Below are positions 53,795 to 62,724 of a DNA stretch of 64,000 nucleotides, in pieces (the first letter of the stretch is position 1; each line of letters begins with the position of its first letter). A model generated the notes under the pieces. It ran no database searches and was not told the DNA's origin. It worked only from the letters and a program-made list of their open reading frames with translations. Location of the stretch: the NCBI RefSeq assembly GCF_004217135.1, contig NZ_SHKK01000001.1:4464001-4528000 (forward strand), given 5' to 3'. The DNA comes from Micromonospora violae. Its GTDB lineage: Bacteria > Actinomycetota > Actinomycetes > Mycobacteriales > Micromonosporaceae. The translations under genes and the position numbers were made by a program.

Positions 53795-55906
53795 TCAGTT
53801 GCCGGCTTGGGGTTGGGGGTGGAAGGCGGTTCGTTCGCTGGGCGGGACGAAGTCGCGGACCGGTTGGTCGCGCAGGGCGGACGCCAGCACCGCGCCGACC
53901 GCGTTCACCATCTGGGCCTGCACGGCCTGACCGACCGCGTCCCGGGGATCGTCCGGGTTCGCGGCCATCGAGGCGACCGCGAGCTGCGGCGTGAACGCCA
54001 CCACCGTCTCCGTCTCGTACCGTTCCGAACTGCCGGTCTTGCCCGCCACCGGACGGCCGAGCTTCGCCCGCAGCCCGGGTGCGGTGGCGCCGTCGCAGCG
54101 CCCGTACATCGACTGGTCGCCGACCGGGCAGCGGGCCGCGTCGGTGGCCGCCCGCGCCACGTCGGCGTCGAGCGCCTGCCGACAGTCCGGCTTCGCGGCG
54201 TCGACCGGTCGGCCGCCCGAGTCGGTGATCGAGACCACCGGAAGCGGCGCGCACCAGGTCCCCTCGGCCGCCACCGTGGCGTACGCGGTGGCCAGGTCCA
54301 ACGGGGTGGTCGCTGCCACGCCCAGCGTGAACGGACCCCAGTCCTTCGCGCCGTAGCGGGCCATCTTGGCGTCGGACTCGGCCCGCAGCACGATGCCGAG
54401 CCGCTCGGCCATCTCCACCACCCGGTCGGCGCCCACCTTCTCGGTGAGCCAGGCGAAGTACGTGTTCACCGAGCGACCGAACGCGCTCCACATGGTGCGG
54501 GGGCCGTCCATCGACGACGGGCTGGCGTTCGCCGGGCACCACCGTCCGTCGCAACTCGCCTGCCCGGTCACCGGGAAGCGGGTGAGCAACTGGGTCGGCG
54601 CCACGAATTCGGTCGACAGGGGCAGGCCGGACTCCAGCGCGGCCAGCAGGGTGAAGAGTTTGAACGTCGAACCGCCCTGGTACCCCTCGATCGCGCCGCC
54701 GCCGGCGACCAACTGGTTGACGGTGTTCGGGTGGTTCTTCTGCCCGACCGGGTTGTCCGCCACGCTGTAGGCCCGGTTCACCGACATCGCCAGCACCCGC
54801 CCGGTGCCCGGTTGCACCACCGCGGTGGGCAGCGCCTCGGCCCTGGTCCTGGGGTAGATCTTCAACACCTGCTCGGTGGTGGCCCGCTGCACCCCCGGGT
54901 CCAGCGACGACACGATGGAGAAGCCACCCCGGCGCAGCGCGCGCTGCCGTTCGTCGGCGGTCGCCCCGAACGCGGACTGGTTGCTCCACCAACGGGTGAA
55001 CCAGTCGCAGAAGAAACCCCAGTCGTTGTGCGCGTCGGGCACGCCGGTGCAGTCGTTCGGGGTCTCGCTGGGCCGCAACTGCAACGGTTCGGCGCGCGCC
55101 GCCGCCGCCGCGTCCGCCGGCACCTGCCCCGACTCCACCAGCCGCTCCAACACGTACGACCGCCGCTCGAACGCGCTGTCGGCGTCGCCGTTGATCGGAT
55201 CGTCGCTGTCCGGCGAACGCACCAGCCCGGCGAGCATGGCCGCCTGGGCCAGGGTCAGATCGGCCGGCGACCGGGAGAAGTACCGCTTGCTGGCCGCCGC
55301 GATGCCGTACGCGCCGGCACCGAAGTAGGCGATGTTGAGGTAGCGGGTCAGGATCTCGTCCTTGTCGAGTTCCCGCTCCAACGCCAGCGCGTACCGCATC
55401 TCCTGGAGCTTGCGGACGGTGGTGAGTTCGGTGGCGGCCTTCCGCTGCGCCTCGGTCAGTCGGGGGTCGTTGCTAAGCACGTTACGGACGTACTGCATGG
55501 TCAGCGTGGACGCGCCCTGCCGGGTCTGGCCGTCGCGCCTGTTGACGGTGAACGCGCGCACCACGCCGCGCAGGTCGACCCCGCTGTGCTGGTAGAACCG
55601 GACGTCCTCGGCGGCGATGATCGCTTGGCGCATCACCGGGGCCACCTCGTGCAGCGGCACGTCCACCCGGTCCTCCTGGTAGAAGGAGGTGATCAGGGTG
55701 GTGCCGTCGTTGGCGTAGAGGTTGGAGCGCTGCGCGGTGGGCGGCGTGCGGAGCGTGTTCGGCAGCTCCGAGTACGGCGTCGACAGGGCGCTGAAGCCGA
55801 TCCCGAAGACCAGGGCCGCGGGCAGCGCGGCGGCGGCCAGCACCAACCCGGCCAGCACGCCGGCGATCACCACGGTCAGCAGTTTGTCGAGTTGGGCCCG
55901 GATCAT
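53795..55906 (-). CDS. Class A penicillin-binding protein (transglycosylase/transpeptidase)
   Basis: It polymerises and cross-links peptidoglycan. 703 residues: one N-terminal membrane helix, GT51 transglycosylase with EDVRFYQHSGVD (catalytic Glu), QGASTLTMQYVRN and RKIQEMRYALALE-like motif (KLQEMRYALALE), then the transpeptidase with GSTFKLFTLLAAL (nucleophilic Ser), SVN and KTGSS. It is a PonA-like protein. It is convergent with the SDR gene. Confidence 0.92.
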   Translation of the reverse strand: MIRAQLDKLLTVVIAGVLAGLVLAAAALPAALVFGIGFSALSTPYSELPNTLRTPPTAQRSNLYANDGTTLITSFYQEDRVDVPLHEVAPVMRQAIIAAEDVRFYQHSGVDLRGVVRAFTVNRRDGQTRQGASTLTMQYVRNVLSNDPRLTEAQRKAATELTTVRKLQEMRYALALERELDKDEILTRYLNIAYFGAGAYGIAAASKRYFSRSPADLTLAQAAMLAGLVRSPDSDDPINGDADSAFERRSYVLERLVESGQVPADAAAAARAEPLQLRPSETPNDCTGVPDAHNDWGFFCDWFTRWWSNQSAFGATADERQRALRRGGFSIVSSLDPGVQRATTEQVLKIYPRTRAEALPTAVVQPGTGRVLAMSVNRAYSVADNPVGQKNHPNTVNQLVAGGGAIEGYQGGSTFKLFTLLAALESGLPLSTEFVAPTQLLTRFPVTGQASCDGRWCPANASPSSMDGPRTMWSAFGRSVNTYFAWLTEKVGADRVVEMAERLGIVLRAESDAKMARYGAKDWGPFTLGVAATTPLDLATAYATVAAEGTWCAPLPVVSITDSGGRPVDAAKPDCRQALDADVARAATDAARCPVGDQSMYGRCDGATAPGLRAKLGRPVAGKTGSSERYETETVVAFTPQLAVASMAANPDDPRDAVGQAVQAQMVNAVGAVLASALRDQPVRDFVPPSERTAFHPQPQAGN

Positions 55907-55973
55907 CAGCTCTCCCCGCAGGAGCCGGTCACGCTAGGACCCGTTCAGAATGACCCGGAACACCCCGTTAGCC

Positions 55974-55994
55974 CCGGGTTTTCCACAAACCCGG
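55974..55994 (-). terminator. Hairpin downstream of the tsaC-LMW-PTP operon
   Basis: CCGGGTTT/AAACCCGG with loop TCCAC, 19 bases after the LMW-PTP stop on the minus strand, between it and the PBP start. Confidence 0.55.
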
Positions 55995-56012
55995 AGGAAA
56001 CTCGCACCACGC

Positions 56013-56624
56013 TCAGGGCAGCAGCGCGCCGGCCAACGGGTGGACCGTCTCCTCGATCTCGTCGGCGACCCGGCTGAAGCACTGGTCACCGCGGCCCCAC
56101 GGGTCATCGAGATCATCGGTGGGCAGCGCCGAAGCGCCCAGCCGCGCGTCGTGCGCCGCCGCCACCAGGGCCACCCCGCGCGCGTACACGGCCTCCGGGG
56201 TGGCGTCGCCCGACGGCAGCGCGGCGGCGTCCACCGCGGCCAGCAGCCGCCCGAACTCGCCCAGCACGAAGGTGCGGGCCGCCGCGTCCGGACGGAGCGC
56301 CACCACGTACTCCTGCTGGTCGGCGGTGGCGGTCAGGACCAGGTCGGCGGCGTCGATGTGGTCCGAGCGCAGCTTGCGCGCCGCGAACCCCTCCACGTCC
56401 CCACCTCGGCCGGTGACCTGCCGCGCCGCCGGAGGGTTCATCTCCTCACCCGCGTGCCAGCCACCCGTGCCGGCGCTGTGGCTGTGCACCAACTCCTCGG
56501 CCCGCGCCGGGTCCTCCGAACGCCGGACCAGCCGCTCCCGCACCGCCAGGGCGAGCAGCCGCTCCGCCATCGGTGAGCGGCAGATGTTGCCCATGCAGAC
56601 GTGCAGAACCGTGAACGGGGGCAC
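56013..56624 (-). CDS. Low-molecular-weight protein-tyrosine phosphatase family protein
   Basis: 203 residues. The P-loop is VCMGNICRSP with the nucleophilic Cys; the general acid is in DDLDDPWG. The residue before the catalytic Cys+4 is Ile, as in tyrosine phosphatases; arginine phosphatases such as YwlE have Thr there, so tyrosine specificity is more likely. Longer than the usual 150-160 because of two Ala-rich insertions. GTG directly follows the tsaC stop, the ywlC-ywlE-like pairing seen in other bacteria. Confidence 0.86.
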   Translation of the reverse strand: MPPFTVLHVCMGNICRSPMAERLLALAVRERLVRRSEDPARAEELVHSHSAGTGGWHAGEEMNPPAARQVTGRGGDVEGFAARKLRSDHIDAADLVLTATADQQEYVVALRPDAAARTFVLGEFGRLLAAVDAAALPSGDATPEAVYARGVALVAAAHDARLGASALPTDDLDDPWGRGDQCFSRVADEIEETVHPLAGALLP

Positions 56625-57275
56625 TCAGACCGCCCGACCGTCGACGAGGTCCGGAACCACGTCGCGCAGCTTCTCCAGGGGGATCGCCCCGGCCCGCAGC
56701 AACTGCGGCACCTCACCGGTCAGATCCACGATCGTGCTGGGCACCGGGTCCGGGCAGGGCCCGGCCTCCAGGTACGCCCGCACCGAGTAGCTGAGCTGGT
56801 CACGCGCCTCATCGGCGGTGACCGCGGCCGGCTGGCCGGTCTTGTTGGCCGACGAGACCGCCATCGGGCCGGTCTCGCGCAGCACCTCCAACGCCACCGG
56901 GTGCAGCGGCATCCGCACCGCCACCGTGCCGGTCTTGTCGCCCAGGTCCCACTGCAGGCTCGGCGAGTGCTCGACCACGATCGTCAGCGCACCCGGCCAG
57001 AACGCCTCCACCAGGTCCCGAGCGGCGGTGGGCAGCGAGAAGACCAACCCGTCCAGGGTGTGCCGCGAGCCGATCAGCACCGGCGGCGGCATCTGCCGAC
57101 CCCGGCCCTTGGCATCCAGCAGCGCCTTCACCGCGTACGGGGTGAACGCGTCCGCGCCGATCCCATAGACGGTGTCCGTCGGAAGAACAACCAGCTCACC
57201 GTTCTTGACCGCCTCGATCGCCGCAGCGATGCCGCGGTCCCGATCGGCGGGCGACCGGCAGTCGTAGAGCATCAC
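56625..57275 (-). CDS. tsaC: L-threonylcarbamoyladenylate synthase (TsaC/Sua5/YwlC)
   Basis: It makes threonylcarbamoyl-AMP for the t6A37 modification of tRNAs that decode ANN codons. 216 residues with LPTDTVYGIGADA, KGRGRQMPPPVLIG, WPGALTIVV and SSANKTGQPA, the Lys-Arg-Ser-Asn set that binds the nucleotide. GTG 57275 overlaps the prmC stop by four bases. Confidence 0.94.
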   Translation of the reverse strand: MMLYDCRSPADRDRGIAAAIEAVKNGELVVLPTDTVYGIGADAFTPYAVKALLDAKGRGRQMPPPVLIGSRHTLDGLVFSLPTAARDLVEAFWPGALTIVVEHSPSLQWDLGDKTGTVAVRMPLHPVALEVLRETGPMAVSSANKTGQPAAVTADEARDQLSYSVRAYLEAGPCPDPVPSTIVDLTGEVPQLLRAGAIPLEKLRDVVPDLVDGRAV

Positions 57276-58219
57276 GAGGAGTCAGTCTGCCACGCCGCCC
57301 CGATCGGGGCGTGCTGGCCGTCCGCCCGTCGGGACGCGGTCGCGTAGCGGGGACGCCCGGTGAGGTCCCGGTGCTCCGCGACAGCGGTGAAGCCACCGGC
57401 CTCGGCGAGCAGCCCGGGCACCGCCGTGCCGTGGGTGTCATCGTGCTCGACGCCGAACACGCCCCCCGGGCGCAACAGCACCGCCGCCCGTGCTACGACC
57501 GGCCGGATCACCACCAGACCGTCCGCACCGCCGAAGACCGCCTCCGCCGGATCGTGCCCGGCCACCTCCGGCGGGACCACCACGTCGTCCGGCACGTACG
57601 GCGGGTTGCAGAGCAGCACGTCCACCCGGCCCACCAGCTCCGCCAGCAGGTCCGGGGCGGTCACGTCGGCCTCGACCACCTCGATCGGCCGGTCCCCCGC
57701 CGCCGCCCGCTCCGCCGCGTTGCGCCGCAGCCAGGCCAGCGCCTCCGGGGACCGCTCCACCGCGATCACCCGCGCCGCCGGCAGCTCCTGAGCCACCGCC
57801 AGCGCGATCGCGCCCGAACCGCTGCACAGGTCCACCACCACCGGGTCGGGCCGCCCCTGGGCCTCCTCGACGCCCCAGCCGGCCAGGAGTTCGGTCTCCG
57901 GGCGGGGCACGAAGACCCCCGGGCCGACCGACAGCTCCAGGTGCCGGAAGCCGGCCCGACCGGTCAGGTACTGCAACGGCTCACGCGCGGCGCGACGACG
58001 CGTCAGCTCGTCGAGCCGGACCAGCTCGTCGTAGCCGAGGTCGTCGGCGAGCGCCAGCCGACCCCGGGGAACCCCCAGCACGTACGCCGCCAGCAACTCG
58101 GCCTCCACCCGGGCGGAGCCGATCCCGGCGGCGGCGAGCGCGCGGGCCGCTCGGGCCACCGCGGCGGACGGCCGGACGGCTCCTGTCCCTTCGGGGGGGT
58201 GTTGCGGCAAAGTACTCAC
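57272..58219 (-). CDS. prmC: Peptide chain release factor N5-glutamine methyltransferase
   Basis: It methylates the Gln of the GGQ motif of release factors (PrfA is encoded 2.8 kb away). 315 residues from GTG 58219; REPLQYLTGRAGFRHL, VVDLCSGSGAIALA (SAM site) and LLCNPPYVPDD (catalytic NPPY) are present. The base CATGAT at -12 to -7 of this GTG supports a leaderless start. Longer upstream reading is unconserved. Confidence 0.93.
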   Translation of the reverse strand: MSTLPQHPPEGTGAVRPSAAVARAARALAAAGIGSARVEAELLAAYVLGVPRGRLALADDLGYDELVRLDELTRRRAAREPLQYLTGRAGFRHLELSVGPGVFVPRPETELLAGWGVEEAQGRPDPVVVDLCSGSGAIALAVAQELPAARVIAVERSPEALAWLRRNAAERAAAGDRPIEVVEADVTAPDLLAELVGRVDVLLCNPPYVPDDVVVPPEVAGHDPAEAVFGGADGLVVIRPVVARAAVLLRPGGVFGVEHDDTHGTAVPGLLAEAGGFTAVAEHRDLTGRPRYATASRRADGQHAPIGAAWQTDSS

Positions 58220-58292
58220 GACATAATCATGAAGCGTCGCGAGCGACGTGACGAACAGGTGCGCCCCGGCGCGCACGACAGGAGGTTGGCGG

Positions 58293-59837
58293 GTGGGCTG
58301 GCTCGACCGGGTCGATGACCAGGTTGACGCCCTCACGCACGCCCGGGCGTTGCAGGAAGCAAGCCGCTCCGCGGAGGCGTACGTCCTCCTGGAGCGTGTG
58401 ATCCGCACCACTCACGACCCGGCGGCCCGAGCGGACGCGATGGTGCAGCGCCTCTCCGCGCTGATCAATCTCGGTCGGACCGCGGAGTTCACCAGGGCCA
58501 TCGAGGAGGCGTCAGCGGCGGTCCGCGACCTCACCGAGCCCTACCTGCACGGGCACCTCAACGCCCTCGCCGCGCTCGCCGCGCACCACCAGGGCGCACT
58601 GGACCGCTGCGTCATGCACCTCGTCCGGGCGGCCCGGGCGCTGGGCGCCGTCACCGATCCGGACCGGGACACCGCCTGGGGCTGGCACGACCTGGCCATG
58701 GCCTACAGCTACCTCAGCTTCCACGGGTACGCCCTGGGCGCCATCGAGCGGGCCCGGCAGCTCGGGCTGACCGCCGGAATCCCGGAGGAGACGTTCGCCG
58801 CGCCGGGCATCCGGCTGCGCAACGCCGTGGCCCTGGACCACAACGGCGACAGCGACGGCTGCCTGCGGGTGCTCCGGGACGTGGCCGCCGACCTGGCCCG
58901 CTTCGTCCACAGCGGGCGGGCCGACCAGCTACGCCCGAGCAGCCTCGCCGCGTACGGCTACGCGGCGGCCCGACAGGCCGCGCTCGGCGACCAGGTCTCG
59001 ACCGAAGGCACCCCGCCGGCCCGGTTGATCAGCCACGGCGGGGACAGCGCCCGCGCCCGCGACCTGCGCCAACTCGGGCAGGTGTGCCTCGCCGTCGCCG
59101 ATGGGCGGCCAATCGAAGCGGTCGCCAGACTGGACACCGTCCAGGTGTCCAACGAGACGCTCGGCGCGGCCGAACCAGCCCGGTTACGCAGCATCGCGCT
59201 GACCCGCGCCGGGGACCACCTGGCGGCACACCGGGCCGACCGGTTGGCGTTCCGGCTCGCCGCGCAGCGCAACGACCGGCTACGCGACGTCTACATCGAC
59301 GGCATAGCCGCGCGCATCGACCACGAGGAGATGCGCCGCGAGGCGGCGCGCTTCGAGGGCGAGGCGTTGACCGACCCGCTCACCGGCCTACCCAACCGCC
59401 GTCGGCTGGAGCGATACATCACCGCCGTGGTCACCCGCGGCGAACGGGTGGTGATCGGGGTCTGCGACCTGGACGGCTTCAAAGCGGTCAACACCCGGCA
59501 CGGGCACCACTCCGGCGACCTGGTGCTCCAACGCATCGCCGGCGTGATCAACCGGGTGATGCGCCGGGGCGACTTCGTGGCCCGCTACGGCGGTGACGAA
59601 TTCGTGGTGGTGCTGCCGGACACCGGCATGACCGAGGCCGCCGAGGTGGCCCGCCGGATCGAGGCGGCGGTCCGCCTGGAGGACTGGGAATCGCTGGTGC
59701 CGGGCACCCCGGTCGGGGTGACCATCGGCTTCGCCGAGGTCTCCGGTGGCAGTGGGCTACGCGACGCGCTCAGCGTGGCGTTCGAGCAGGCCGACCGCGC
59801 CATGCTCCGCGCCAAGACCCGCCCCCGCGCAAGCTGA
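58293..59837 (+). CDS. TPR-like GGDEF diguanylate cyclase
   Basis: It makes the second messenger c-di-GMP, which controls development in actinomycetes. 514 residues from GTG 58293, seven bases after GGAGG. The first 340 are helical repeats (TPR-like) that probably sense or bind a partner; no membrane segment. GGDEF domain about 350-510: DPLTGLPNRRRLE, active-site RYGGDEF, and five residues before it the RRGD inhibitory (I) site. Unusual only in having no PAS/GAF domain or EAL partner. Confidence 0.9.
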   Translation: MGWLDRVDDQVDALTHARALQEASRSAEAYVLLERVIRTTHDPAARADAMVQRLSALINLGRTAEFTRAIEEASAAVRDLTEPYLHGHLNALAALAAHHQGALDRCVMHLVRAARALGAVTDPDRDTAWGWHDLAMAYSYLSFHGYALGAIERARQLGLTAGIPEETFAAPGIRLRNAVALDHNGDSDGCLRVLRDVAADLARFVHSGRADQLRPSSLAAYGYAAARQAALGDQVSTEGTPPARLISHGGDSARARDLRQLGQVCLAVADGRPIEAVARLDTVQVSNETLGAAEPARLRSIALTRAGDHLAAHRADRLAFRLAAQRNDRLRDVYIDGIAARIDHEEMRREAARFEGEALTDPLTGLPNRRRLERYITAVVTRGERVVIGVCDLDGFKAVNTRHGHHSGDLVLQRIAGVINRVMRRGDFVARYGGDEFVVVLPDTGMTEAAEVARRIEAAVRLEDWESLVPGTPVGVTIGFAEVSGGSGLRDALSVAFEQADRAMLRAKTRPRAS

Positions 59838-59904
59838 TCAACCGGGCTGCCGGCGCCCAACCAAGGGCTGGCGTCAACCGAGGGCCGGCGTCACCGAGGG
59901 CCGG

Positions 59905-59979
59905 GTCGATCAAGGAGTTGTGGTGCCCCACCAAACGCCCACCACACGACAAACGGCCCACCACAACTCCATGATCGAG
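59905..59979. repeat. Inverted repeat, family II, copy 2
   Basis: Arms 59906-59925 and 59959-59978 pair at 19 of 20 positions (GATCAAGGAGTTGTGG / CCACAACTCCATGATC). Same arms as at 10101-10179 but a different loop. It lies between the convergent GGDEF and prfA genes, so it could also terminate. Confidence 0.7.
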
Positions 59980-60030
59980 GGGGCGTGGCGGGGCGTGGGA
60001 GGGCGGGAGGGGGTGGGGCGGGCGGTGTGG

Positions 60031-61119
60031 TTAGCGGCGGGTTAGCTCGGTGTCGCCGGCGAGCCGGGCGGCCCGGTCGGCCTCGGTGAGGGCGTCCAGC
60101 ACCCCGTCCAGTTCCCCGCCGAGCGCCAGATCAAGGTTGTACGCGGTGTAGCCGATCCGATGATCGGTGATCCGGTTCTGCGGGAAGTTGTAGGTGCGGA
60201 TCCGCTCCGAGCGGTCCACGGTGCGCACCTGGGCCTTGCGCGCGTCCGAGGCGGCGGCGTCGGCCTGCTCCTGCGCGGCGGCGAGCAGCCTGGCCCGCAG
60301 GATCCGCATCGCCTGCTCCCGGTTCTGCAACTGGGACTTCTCGTTCTGGCAGGAGACGACGATGCCGGTCGGCAGGTGGGTGATCCGCACCGCCGAGTCG
60401 GTGGTGTTCACCGACTGGCCACCCGGGCCGGATGAGCGGAACACGTCGATGCGCAGGTCGTTCTGGTCGATCGTGACGTCGACGTCCTCGGCCTCCGGCA
60501 GCACCAACACCCCGGCGGCGCTGGTGTGGATCCGGCCCTGCGACTCGGTCACCGGGACGCGCTGCACCCGGTGCACGCCGCCCTCCCACTTGAGCCGCGA
60601 CCAGACGCCGTTGCCGCCCTCCGGCACACCCTTGGTCTTGATCGCCAGGGAGACGTCCTTGACCCCGCCGAGGTCGGAATCCTGGGCGTCGATCACCTCG
60701 GTGACCCAGCCGTGCCGCTCGGCGTAGCGCGTGTACATGCGCAGCAGGTCGCCGGCGAACAGCGCCGACTCCTCGCCACCCTCACCCGCCTTGATCTCGA
60801 CGATCACGTCCTTGGCATCGTGCGGGTCACGCGGAATGAGCAGCTCGGCGAGGCGCTCCTCCAGCACCGGCAGGGACCCGGCGATGGAGTCCGCCTCAGC
60901 GGCGAAGGACGGGTCCTCGGCGGCCAGTTCGCGCGCCGCGGCCAGATCGGCGCGGGCCTGCTCCAACTCGTCGGCGGCCTTGTGCAGCGGCACCAGTTCG
61001 GCGTACCGACGGCCGACCCGGCGCGCGGTGGCCTGGTCGGCGTGGATGGCCGGATCGGCCAACCGCTTCTCCAGCTCCGCGTACTCGTCGAGAAGGCCGG
61101 CCAGACGCTCGCTGCTCAT
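60031..61119 (-). CDS. prfA: Peptide chain release factor 1
   Basis: It releases peptides at UAA and UAG. 362 residues with the GGQ motif ([17 protein letters not shown], about 235), the PVT tripeptide ([13 protein letters not shown], codon recognition) and the [13 protein letters not shown] region. Stop codon TAA. Its Gln is the target of PrmC. Confidence 0.97.
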   Translation of the reverse strand: MSSERLAGLLDEYAELEKRLADPAIHADQATARRVGRRYAELVPLHKAADELEQARADLAAARELAAEDPSFAAEADSIAGSLPVLEERLAELLIPRDPHDAKDVIVEIKAGEGGEESALFAGDLLRMYTRYAERHGWVTEVIDAQDSDLGGVKDVSLAIKTKGVPEGGNGVWSRLKWEGGVHRVQRVPVTESQGRIHTSAAGVLVLPEAEDVDVTIDQNDLRIDVFRSSGPGGQSVNTTDSAVRITHLPTGIVVSCQNEKSQLQNREQAMRILRARLLAAAQEQADAAASDARKAQVRTVDRSERIRTYNFPQNRITDHRIGYTAYNLDLALGGELDGVLDALTEADRAARLAGDTELTRR

Positions 61120-61251
61120 GCTGCGGATGCTCCTTCGACGGTGCGCGACGAACGGGCCGGGCCGGGGGGCCAGCGGCCGGGTGGAGACGGAGGGAAATGC
61201 GGACGGCGCCCGCGTCCGGCGGAAAACCGGACGCGGGCGCCGAACGAGGAG

Positions 61252-61476
61252 TTACTTGGCCTTCTTGGCCTGAACCTTGGCGTACTTCTGCTGGAACTTC
61301 GCGACCCGGCCGGCGGTGTCGAGAACGCGCTGCTTACCGGTGTAGAACGGGTGGCAGGCGCTGCAGGTCTCGGCGTGGATCGCCCCGCCCTTGGCGGTGC
61401 TGCGGGTCGTGAACGTGTTGCCACAGGAGCAGGTGACCTCGGTGGTCACGTACTCCGGGTGGATGTTTGCCTTCAT
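61252..61476 (-). CDS. rpmE: Ribosomal protein L31 (zinc form)
   Basis: 74 residues; [21 protein letters not shown] with Cys16, Cys18, Cys36-x-x-Cys ([13 protein letters not shown]). The presence of all Cys shows the zinc-binding (C+) type; no Zur-controlled C-minus copy is in the window. 132 bases to prfA. Confidence 0.96.
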   Translation of the reverse strand: MKANIHPEYVTTEVTCSCGNTFTTRSTAKGGAIHAETCSACHPFYTGKQRVLDTAGRVAKFQQKYAKVQAKKAK

Positions 61477-61751
61477 CTCGCCTCGGTCCTCTCGTTGGTG
61501 GTCGCCGGGTCGCCGTCATCGCTCGTCGCGCCGTACGCGACGGGCTCGGGCGTGAACCGGAACCGGTGGCCGATTGACCAGTGTGCCATGGGCCTGAACC
61601 GACCCGGTAATCGGGCCGCACACCTCGTCCGGCATCGTCAACACGTGCCTACCCGTCCGCATTCCCACCGCCCGACAGGGCATTCGCGCAACCGGCGGAC
61701 CGCCGCCAGGTACCCCGCCCGGGGTACGCCCGCCGAGCCGGAGGCCCGTCG

Positions 61752-62648
61752 ATGACCCGCCTGATCGCCACCCGGGGACTACCCGCCTCGGGAAAGACAA
61801 CGTTCGCCCGTACGCTCCAGCCGTCCGTCTCGCGGGTGAACCGGGACGACCTGCGCCGGATGTTGCACGGCGAGCGGCTGTTCACCCAGTGGGCCGAGGC
61901 GCAGGTGACCGCCGTACAGCAGGCTCAGGTCGAGGCGCTGCTGCGGGCCCGCGCGGACGTCTGCGTGGACGACACCAACCTGCGGGCGCGGACCCTGCGG
62001 GGCTGGGCCGACCTGGCCGCCCGCCACGGCGCGGATTTCGAGGTGCACGACTTCACCGACGTGCCGCTGGACGAGTGCCTGCGCCGCGACGCCACCCGCC
62101 CGGTCGACGACCAGGTCGGCGCGGACGCGATCCGCCGGCTGCACGAGCGGTACCTCGAGGGGCGGACCCTGCCGTTGCCGGTGCCAGCGGCCCGCACCGG
62201 ACGCTCCGCCGTGGTGCACCCGCCGTCGACCGAGCCACCGGAGATCGTTCTGGTGGACATCGACGGCACCGTCGCGCTGGCCGTCTCCCGCAGCCCATAC
62301 GACATGACCCGGGTGGGCCAGGACCAGCCGAACACGGCGGTGATCGCGGCGGTCCGGGCGATGCACGCCGCCGGGTACGGGGTGGTCTTCTGCTCGGGGC
62401 GGGACGCCTCCGCCCGCGCGGCCACCGAGGCGTGGCTGGCCCGGCATGTCCGAGTGCCCTACCTGGGCCTGCACCTGCGCGCCGTCGGCGACTCCCGGAA
62501 GGACTCGATCGTCAAGCGGGAGATCTACGACCGGGAGATCCGGGACCGTTACCGGGTGGCCGGTGTCTTCGACGACCGCGTCCAGGTGGTCCAGATGTGG
62601 CGTGCCCTCGGCCTCACCGTCTTCCAGGTGGCCGACGGCGACTTCTGA
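61752..62648 (+). CDS. T4-Pnkp-like polynucleotide 5'-kinase/3'-phosphatase
   Basis: 298 residues in the kinase-phosphatase order of phage T4 Pnkp. Kinase: GLPASGKTTF (P-loop), NRDDLRRML (Asp/Arg for the acceptor hydroxyl), DDTNLRARTLRGW. Phosphatase: VDIDGTVAL (nucleophilic Asp), SRSPYD, FCSGRDAS, DSRKDSIVKREI (Lys) and FDDRVQVVQMWR. All catalytic residues known for T4 Pnkp have counterparts. The enzyme heals broken RNA ends (5'-OH, 2',3'-cyclic or 3'-phosphate) before ligation; no RNA ligase gene is in the window. ATG behind GGAGG-like GGAGGCC. Confidence 0.92.
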   Translation: MTRLIATRGLPASGKTTFARTLQPSVSRVNRDDLRRMLHGERLFTQWAEAQVTAVQQAQVEALLRARADVCVDDTNLRARTLRGWADLAARHGADFEVHDFTDVPLDECLRRDATRPVDDQVGADAIRRLHERYLEGRTLPLPVPAARTGRSAVVHPPSTEPPEIVLVDIDGTVALAVSRSPYDMTRVGQDQPNTAVIAAVRAMHAAGYGVVFCSGRDASARAATEAWLARHVRVPYLGLHLRAVGDSRKDSIVKREIYDREIRDRYRVAGVFDDRVQVVQMWRALGLTVFQVADGDF

Positions 62649-62672
62649 GGGCTCCGGGGCCACTGGACATGG

Positions 62673-62707
62673 CGAAGGGGCACGGCCGCGATGGCCGTGC
62701 CCCTTCG
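62673..62707. terminator. Hairpin between the Pnkp-like gene and rho
   Basis: 15-bp perfect stem (CGAAGGGGCACGGCC and its complement) around a GCGAT loop. It lies between convergent stops and serves both. Confidence 0.75.
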
Positions 62708-62724
62708 TCGTTACCCGGGAATGG

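Noticed and set aside
55935..55950. Motif-like GCTAGGACCCGTTCAG upstream of the class A PBP
   Set aside because: Matches only in the CGTTCAG half; the other half of the palindrome is missing.
56013..56624. Protein arginine phosphatase (YwlE), because it follows tsaC as ywlE follows ywlC
   Set aside because: The P-loop has Ile where arginine phosphatases need Thr, and McsB-type kinase is not seen.
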